From assembly GCA_009823505.1 (NCBI GenBank), contig VZQC01008065.1, forward strand, positions 1,076,953 to 1,140,952: DNA of 64,000 nt. Direction: 5' to 3'. Position 1 is the first letter of the stretch, and each line of letters starts with the position of its first letter. The notes beneath the pieces are model-generated. The model was not told where the DNA came from, did no database searches, and saw only the letters and a program-made list of their open reading frames with translations. This document shows positions 58,713-64,000 of the stretch, one piece after another. The position numbers and the translations under genes are program-made. Source of the DNA: Rhizomys pruinosus (Eukaryota > Chordata > Mammalia > Rodentia > Spalacidae).

Positions 58713-59690
58713 TCACATCAAGAAAATCATCCACCATGACCAAGTTGGATTCATACCAGACATGCAGGGATGGTTCAACATACGAAAATCAATAAACATC
58801 ATCAAACATATCAATGGACTGAAGGACAAAAACCACGCCATCATCTCAATAGATGCGGAGAAAGCCTTTGACAAAATCCAGCACCCTTTCATGTTTAAAG
58901 TCCTGGAGGGAATTGGTCTGGAGGGATCATTCCTCAATGTAATCAAAGCCATATACAGGAAACCCATAGCCAATATCATCCTAAATGGGGAAATGACAGA
59001 AGCATTCCCCTTAAAGGTAGGAATTTGGCAAGGCTGCCCCCTGTCACCACTCCATTTCAATATAGTGCTGGAAACCCTTGCTAGGGCAATTAGGCAAGAA
59101 AAGGAAATTAAAGGAGTTCTAATTGGAAAAGAAGAAGTCAAGCTATCCCTTTTTGCTGATGATATGATTGTCTATCAAAAGGATGCTAAGAAGTCCACCA
59201 GAAAACTCCTAGAAATGATTAAGAGCTTCAGTAAAGTGGCAGGATACAAAATAAATCTAGAAAAATCAGTAGCCTTTCTTTACACCAACAACAAACAACT
59301 GAAGAAGGAATAAAAGGAGACCTTCCCACTCACAATAGCCTCAAAAACAATAAAATACCTAGGAACAAACCTAACCAAAGACACCAAGGATCTCTACAAC
59401 AAAAATTTTAAACCCCTGAAAAAGGAAATTGAGGAAGACATCAGAAGATGGACAAACCTCCCATGCTCATGGATTGGGAAAATAAATATAGTAAAAATGT
59501 CCATTCTACCCAACCTCATGTACAGATTTAATGCAATTCCAATCAAAATCCCCAAGAGCTTCTTCACAAGCTTGGAAAAAATCCTCAATTTCCTTTGGAA
59601 AAAACAAAAGACCCTGAATAGCCAAAGCAACTCTGAGTGAAAAGAGCAATACAGGGGGGATCGCTCTACCAGACATCAAGCTTTTAATGT
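58713..59690 (+). pseudogene. ORF2: L1 ORF2 reverse-transcriptase fragment, comparatively young
   Basis: In one frame from the gap it encodes the RT palm and flanks: '[20 protein letters not shown]', '[18 protein letters not shown]', 'GCPLSP' and the catalytic '[10 protein letters not shown]' (FADD at 59,152-59,163). A TAA at 59,311 breaks it. Beyond, the same frame stays open to about 59,639 ('[20 protein letters not shown]', '[14 protein letters not shown]'), suggesting a single point nonsense change. It stops abruptly near 59,690 inside ORF2. An L1 insertion should be complete at its 3' end, so a later rearrangement or misjoin is likely. Confidence 0.93.
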
Positions 59691-59834
59691 TTTAAAAAGC
59701 CATGCCCCAAGATGGGACTTCCAGACAATCCCAAACCATCAAATGTAAGACTGAATTTGGATTACTACCATTCACATGCAACCAAGCACAAAGAAAAAGA
59801 TGTTTTAATATAATATGATGGTTAAGTTGATTTT

Positions 59835-60180
59835 AAAATTGATGGGATTTCGATTCACCTGAAGTATAAATTCCTAGTGTATATCTTTTAGGATGTTTAT
59901 AGATAGATTCAACTGAAGTTAGAAGACCCACTCTGAATATGAGCAGCATCATCCATACAACACCAAGATTCATCTTTCCTGTTTCTTTACTGCAGTCTCA
60001 GTGTAACCAGCTGTTTCCTGCTCTTGCCACCTGGCTGCAGACACAATGTCACCAGCTCATGTCAGAGCTTATCAACCTTGATGGACTGTACCCAAAATTG
60101 TGAAATCAAATAAACCTGTATTTCCTTCATTTGCTTTTTGGGGTATTTTGTCAGGGCAATGATAAAAGTAACCAATTCAG
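59835..60180 (+). mobile_element. MaLR/MLT-type LTR, 5' part degraded
   Basis: 'aggatgtttatagatagatt' leads into 'agaagacccactctgaatat' and 'cagacacaatgtcaccagct'. The end 'aatcaaataaacctgtattt' (AATAAA at about 60,109) is followed by 'gtattttgtcagggcaatga'. Same family as 50,237-50,680 and more 3'-complete. Confidence 0.65.
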
Positions 60181-62340
60181 CTACTGAGAAAGGCGGTTAA
60201 TATTTTACAACAGAATTCTCACAACTTTGAAAATTATAACACACAGATGGTCCATCCTAGCCCAAACCAGTGATATCAGATATCAATGATCCTTAAGCAT
60301 AGTATTTACAAAACTTCTCCAGGTAAATTGAAATATAAAACCAGGAGTGAGATTTCTACTGAAAAGTGTATAGAACTAAACCAGATCACCTCCCACAGAA
60401 ATCAGTGGCCCTCTGAATTTCAATACATAATTTGCATCCTGTCCTTTGGACGTATCTATTCTGTCTTACACAGTAAACTAGTAATGTACTGTTAAGCCTA
60501 ACCCAGCTTCATAGTAAAAGAGTGATTTTTTATTTGCTTTTCTGGGAAACCGGTAGAAGAAATTAAGTGATTGTGTTATTAGGTAGAAAAAATAAATGGA
60601 GAAGATTTCATTTGCAAGAGTGATTCAGTCATACACAAAATCTGCTATTCTGCACAGAGTTAAGTATTCACTAGTCAGCATCGTGCAAATGGCTGCTTCA
60701 ACCCAGAGAGAGAAAAATTTCAGATTCAAAGCTTAATGCTAACCACTACACAATATAAGAACAGACCAAAAGAACAGGAAAATGGAAGTGAGATAATTCC
60801 TCTTTGATTATGGGGGAGGGCCCATGTTGTTCATTTCAACAAAGAGGATTCAATTAGCTATTACAGTGACCAAAAGTCATGGCTTCCATTCACATTTGGC
60901 ATTGGTAGTTGTTAGCGGTTCATTTATGAGGAATACATTTAAATAATTTGATAAAAGCAGCATTCATAATCCATCCACAATGTTTAACTATTTCAAAAAA
61001 TTCTCTCACTTAGCTGACATACCTAAATAACAAGCAATGCCTTCTGAAAAATGTTTTCCAATTTTCAGCACCAAGATAATAAAAAAATAAATGACAGCAA
61101 CAGCAAAATGTTAATTTCAAGCCCCATTAGAAACACAGGGTGGGGAAAAGCTACTGTTTTCCAATTCAAAAGGATAAAATTAGTGGAGAACCAAATCCCA
61201 TTTAAAGTTTTAAGAGGCAATTGCAAACAAAAAGCAGTAGAAAAAAATCAATGTATGAAAAACTATTTGACAGTGTCATTTTAAGGCACATTATCTCACT
61301 TAATGGAAATAGATAACACTTAATTTCATCAGTTTCTACAGAATGAGGTAATGTGTTATAAAAGTTAAACACTTGTAGGTGACATTTTTAAAGTTTGAAT
61401 CCAAATAACTGGTAAAAACCCTTCGTAATATCTTCATTGTGTGGAAGAATTCAATGTTATGGACCACCCTAAACTGAAAGTATTAAAGAAATTGGGTTTT
61501 ATTAAAATAAATTTAATTGCTTTTTTCAATTGCTATATTAAGATTTGTTTGTAGAACAGACTGGAAATAAATTTAATGTGAAACAAAATCAAAGATGAAT
61601 TATTATAAAGGGATAATGATTTATTTTCAACTGATAGGAAGAATTAACACCATTCCCACCAATAGCATGTACTACATATATGTATCAAAAGTATATGTGA
61701 ATAAAAATATCCAGCATTTCAAAAAGCATCATTAATATACTGTTCTATTTGGAATATAATATACTTATCAAAATCTTAGAAATCAGCAATTCTACTCTGC
61801 ATGTTTGTAGGGAGTTTTGTGCTTTGTGCATTGAGATGGGATACATTTAAATTACCTTTTTAATCGACATAATTGGTGGGGTCTCTAAAGTAACGTAAAC
61901 AAGCTGTAGTGTACCAATATCTTCAGGCAAAAAAAAAGAAAAAAGAGCTGCTTCCCCATGAAGATTGTAAACATAACCTTTGTTCAAGACAGTATGGCAA
62001 TATAAAATGCTCCAAACTAGAAATACCTCATGAGAAGTGTTTCAAATCCAATTAAAATATAAATAGAGTTTTTAAAAGCTCCAAGTTTTCAATATAACAA
62101 ATACACAGTGAATATCATTTGATGTTGGCTTTCTTCATAAATTAACTTCAGCAGTGAAAGTCACTCAGAAGCTGTTTTCTTTAAACAAGCATTCAGGAAA
62201 GTAGTTTCTTATTTAACAGCTGTTGAAGTGGGTCATTCATGAATTTTTTTAAATAAACATCCTCTAGTCACCTATGAAGAAAAACATAATAAAAAGTACT
62301 TGACATGATCAAATTAGCCTAATATATCAAAATGATTTTA
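60180..62340. other. Longest apparently repeat-free stretch
   Basis: About 2.1 kb of AT-rich sequence with no SINE, LINE, LTR or microsatellite that I recognise. Short open frames (60,286-60,495; 61,051-61,284) have no known domain and no splice-site context worth calling. Confidence 0.5.
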
Positions 62341-62344
62341 TGGT

Positions 62345-62575
62345 ATTTTCTTTTCAATTTTTACATTTATTTTTATTTTATATGGTGAGTGTTTTGGCCT
62401 TCATATATGTAAGTTCAGCCATGCTGTGCAATTCCTTGAAGAATATAAGAGGGCTTTTAAACTCCCATTGAATTACAGCTGGTTATTTTTCATGTAGGTG
62501 TTGAAAGCTGAACCTGTGGCATTTGCAAGAACAGCTGATGCTCTTAAAAGCTGAATCATCTCCCCGACGAAATCT
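62345..62575 (-). mobile_element. B2/B3 SINE, old
   Basis: Minus-strand copy: T-rich tail complement at 62,348-62,380. The complement of the head is near 62,540-62,570 ('agctgatgctcttaaaagct'). Confidence 0.7.
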
Positions 62576-63010
62576 TGAAACTTGCAGGTAAACTGATGTA
62601 ACTAAAATGTTAGGTTAAGTGAACTAACACAAACTCAGAAAAGCAAATTATACCTGTTCTCCCTCATTTGTGGATCCTATCACAAAATCTTTATATGTAA
62701 GTATTTATCCCGATATAGCTGTGGAAACCAGGAAAATATAAAGTGTCCAGGAAGGTAAAGGGAAAGAAGGAACATGAGAGAAAACAATCATAGGAGACAG
62801 GTGTTACTAGGAGAGAAATGGATATGTGGGGGTACTTAAATGGGAGAGGGAAGGTAGGGTTGTACATGAAAATTTGCACATTAAGGCAAATAAGGAGCTC
62901 AAGAGAGGTGGAACCAAAGGAGACTAGTATTACTAAGGGAGAGATGAAGAAAATGTGGATACTTTCATTGGAGAAGCCATGGAGGGAGGGTTAAACAGGG
63001 AGAGAGGATT
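62575..63010 (+). mobile_element. Old L1 3' end: ORF2 C-terminus and 3' UTR
   Basis: 'aacttgcaggtaaactgatg' to 'ctccctcatttgtggatcct' (62,578-62,677) matches the ORF2 end seen at 30,140-30,235. It is followed by purine-rich 3' UTR. Confidence 0.7.
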
Positions 63011-63204
63011 TCATGCAGTAGCCAGCTTTTAATTAGATACTCTCAGTACTCCTCCTAAGGTCTGGGACCCTAACTGTCATAAGGCACACCTCAATTTTGG
63101 AAGCTTGCTAGGCTGAAGCAGGATTCAGGTGTTCTCATACAATCTTCAAATATCTAGGAAAAGCCTAGACAAAAATCAAATCAGTGGGAGAGTCTTGCCC
63201 CCGA

Positions 63205-63390
63205 CTTTACTGAAAGTTCAAAACACAGATTAACCCCTACTCAGTAATAGTAGGTAATTTTAATACCTTAATATCTCTAAAAGACGATTCAACTGGACAA
63301 AGAAAAGGCAGAGAAATATTTGAATTAAATAGCATCTTATTTACATCAAATGGTCCTAACATAGATCTGCAGAATAATCCAATGATTTGG
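63205..63390 (+). mobile_element. Old L1 ORF2 endonuclease remnant
   Basis: Aligns with 53,465-53,640: 'cacagattaacccctactca', then the region equivalent to GDFN, then 'gacgattcaactggacaaag'. Full of stops. Confidence 0.7.
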
Positions 63391-63627
63391 TTATTTGGTC
63401 TTAAGCTGGTGTTGGACTATTGACTGATGTTCAGCCTTAGCAGCTTGCATATTGCTCTAAATATGGACTGTGAAGCATGTCCTGTGTTTTACATCCCTAG
63501 AATTGAACACCTGCTTGCTTCTTAGTGCTATTTGATTGGAACAAGAAAACTATTTTCTACCCTTTCTTCCTAAGGTATTACCTATTCTAGAAGGTGACAT
63601 GAGTTGCTTAAAAGTAGATTGGTTTTT

Positions 63628-63850
63628 GCACGAAGGATGCTTGTACTCATGGATTATCACTTATAGCTAAAAAAGGAAAAAAAGGAAAAAAATAAAAACA
63701 GAGAAAGATGCAAGACAGTTATGGCAGAATACATGATCTGGGATGGGGTGAGGGTGGGGGGGAAGGGAAAGGGAAAAATGCCTGATCTGAATTGGAAAAT
63801 GATGTACGAAATGCACAAAGCTTCAATAAAAAAAATTAAATAAAAAAAAA
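63628..63850 (+). mobile_element. Composite-type L1 3' end
   Basis: 'gcacgaaggatgcttgtact' at 63,638, A/G tract, 'gatgcaagacagttatggca' at 63,708, and a G-rich tract at 63,740-63,770. It ends 'aagcttcaataaaaaaaatt'. Same terminal order as 14,656-14,876 and 15,690-15,965. Confidence 0.75.
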
Positions 63851-64000
63851 GTCTATGTCTGGGGAGATGAGACTATTGATACTTAGACTTATTATTCAAA
63901 GATGTGTATTTGTTACTGACATTTTAATTTGCTTATATTCTTTGTCCTATTTTTCATTTCAGTGATTTCACCTTTTCTTTTCTTTCTGTAACCTCTTAGG
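63851..64000 (-). mobile_element. L1 ORF1/ORF2 junction region, minus strand, runs off window
   Basis: 'gtctatgtctggggagatga' and 'cttattattcaaagatgtg' match 45,985-46,050 and 53,098-53,155, followed by old ORF1-end material. Confidence 0.65.

Noticed and set aside
57694..59313. 539-codon plus-strand open frame and 312/324-codon frames over the same region
   Set aside because: They are open only because 835 Ns contain no stop. The real content is L2/unique sequence, a gap, and an L1 RT fragment.

Overview
The window is non-coding nuclear DNA from a muroid rodent draft assembly. The evidence is the repeat set: tRNA-derived B2/B3 SINEs, 7SL-derived B1 SINEs, rodent-type L1 elements with a G-rich 3' UTR, and an ERVL-MaLR element. 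There is also one L2 remnant. Base composition is AT-rich. I found no host protein-coding gene, exon, tRNA, rRNA or CRISPR array. All long open frames are L1 remnants, microsatellite read-through or runs of N. The species is not determined, but recent B2 copies share an internal duplication that could identify the lineage.
Layout. 1-15.1 kb is a giant inverted repeat: arms of about 6.2 kb around a spacer of about 0.74-0.78 kb, with a retroelement insertion in the right arm only. 15.2-23.3 kb holds degenerate SINEs and a composite retroposon in sequence full of small indels. 25.8-28.2 kb joins an L1 to a MaLR element across a single N. 29.1-31.9 kb carries young B2, L1 and B1 insertions. 32.2-33.6 kb is an inverted pair of an unclassified repeat. 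36.2-40.4 kb has a nested B2, a compound CA microsatellite and a 1.75-kb near-identical tandem duplication joined by one N.
41.7-47.7 kb is an almost full-length, inactivated L1 on the minus strand (3' UTR, ORF2, ORF1, and a 5' UTR with ~40-bp monomers). 47.9-49.2 kb is an older L1 hosting a B2. 53.1-56.6 kb is a plus-strand L1 ORF2 whose 5' end is inverted. 57.4-57.8 kb is an L2 remnant. An 835-N gap (57,878-58,712) is followed by a relatively intact L1 reverse-transcriptase fragment. 59.8-64 kb has a solo LTR, the longest apparently repeat-free stretch (about 60.2-62.3 kb), and old L1 pieces.
The genes do not work together as a pathway: the window records successive retrotransposition. The strongest leads are the large palindrome, the tandem duplication at an N, the composite retroposon, the L1 5' UTR monomers and two snap-back hairpin insertions. 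Assembly artefact competes with biology for the first two. Family names are from memory of repeat consensus sequences and were not checked against a database.
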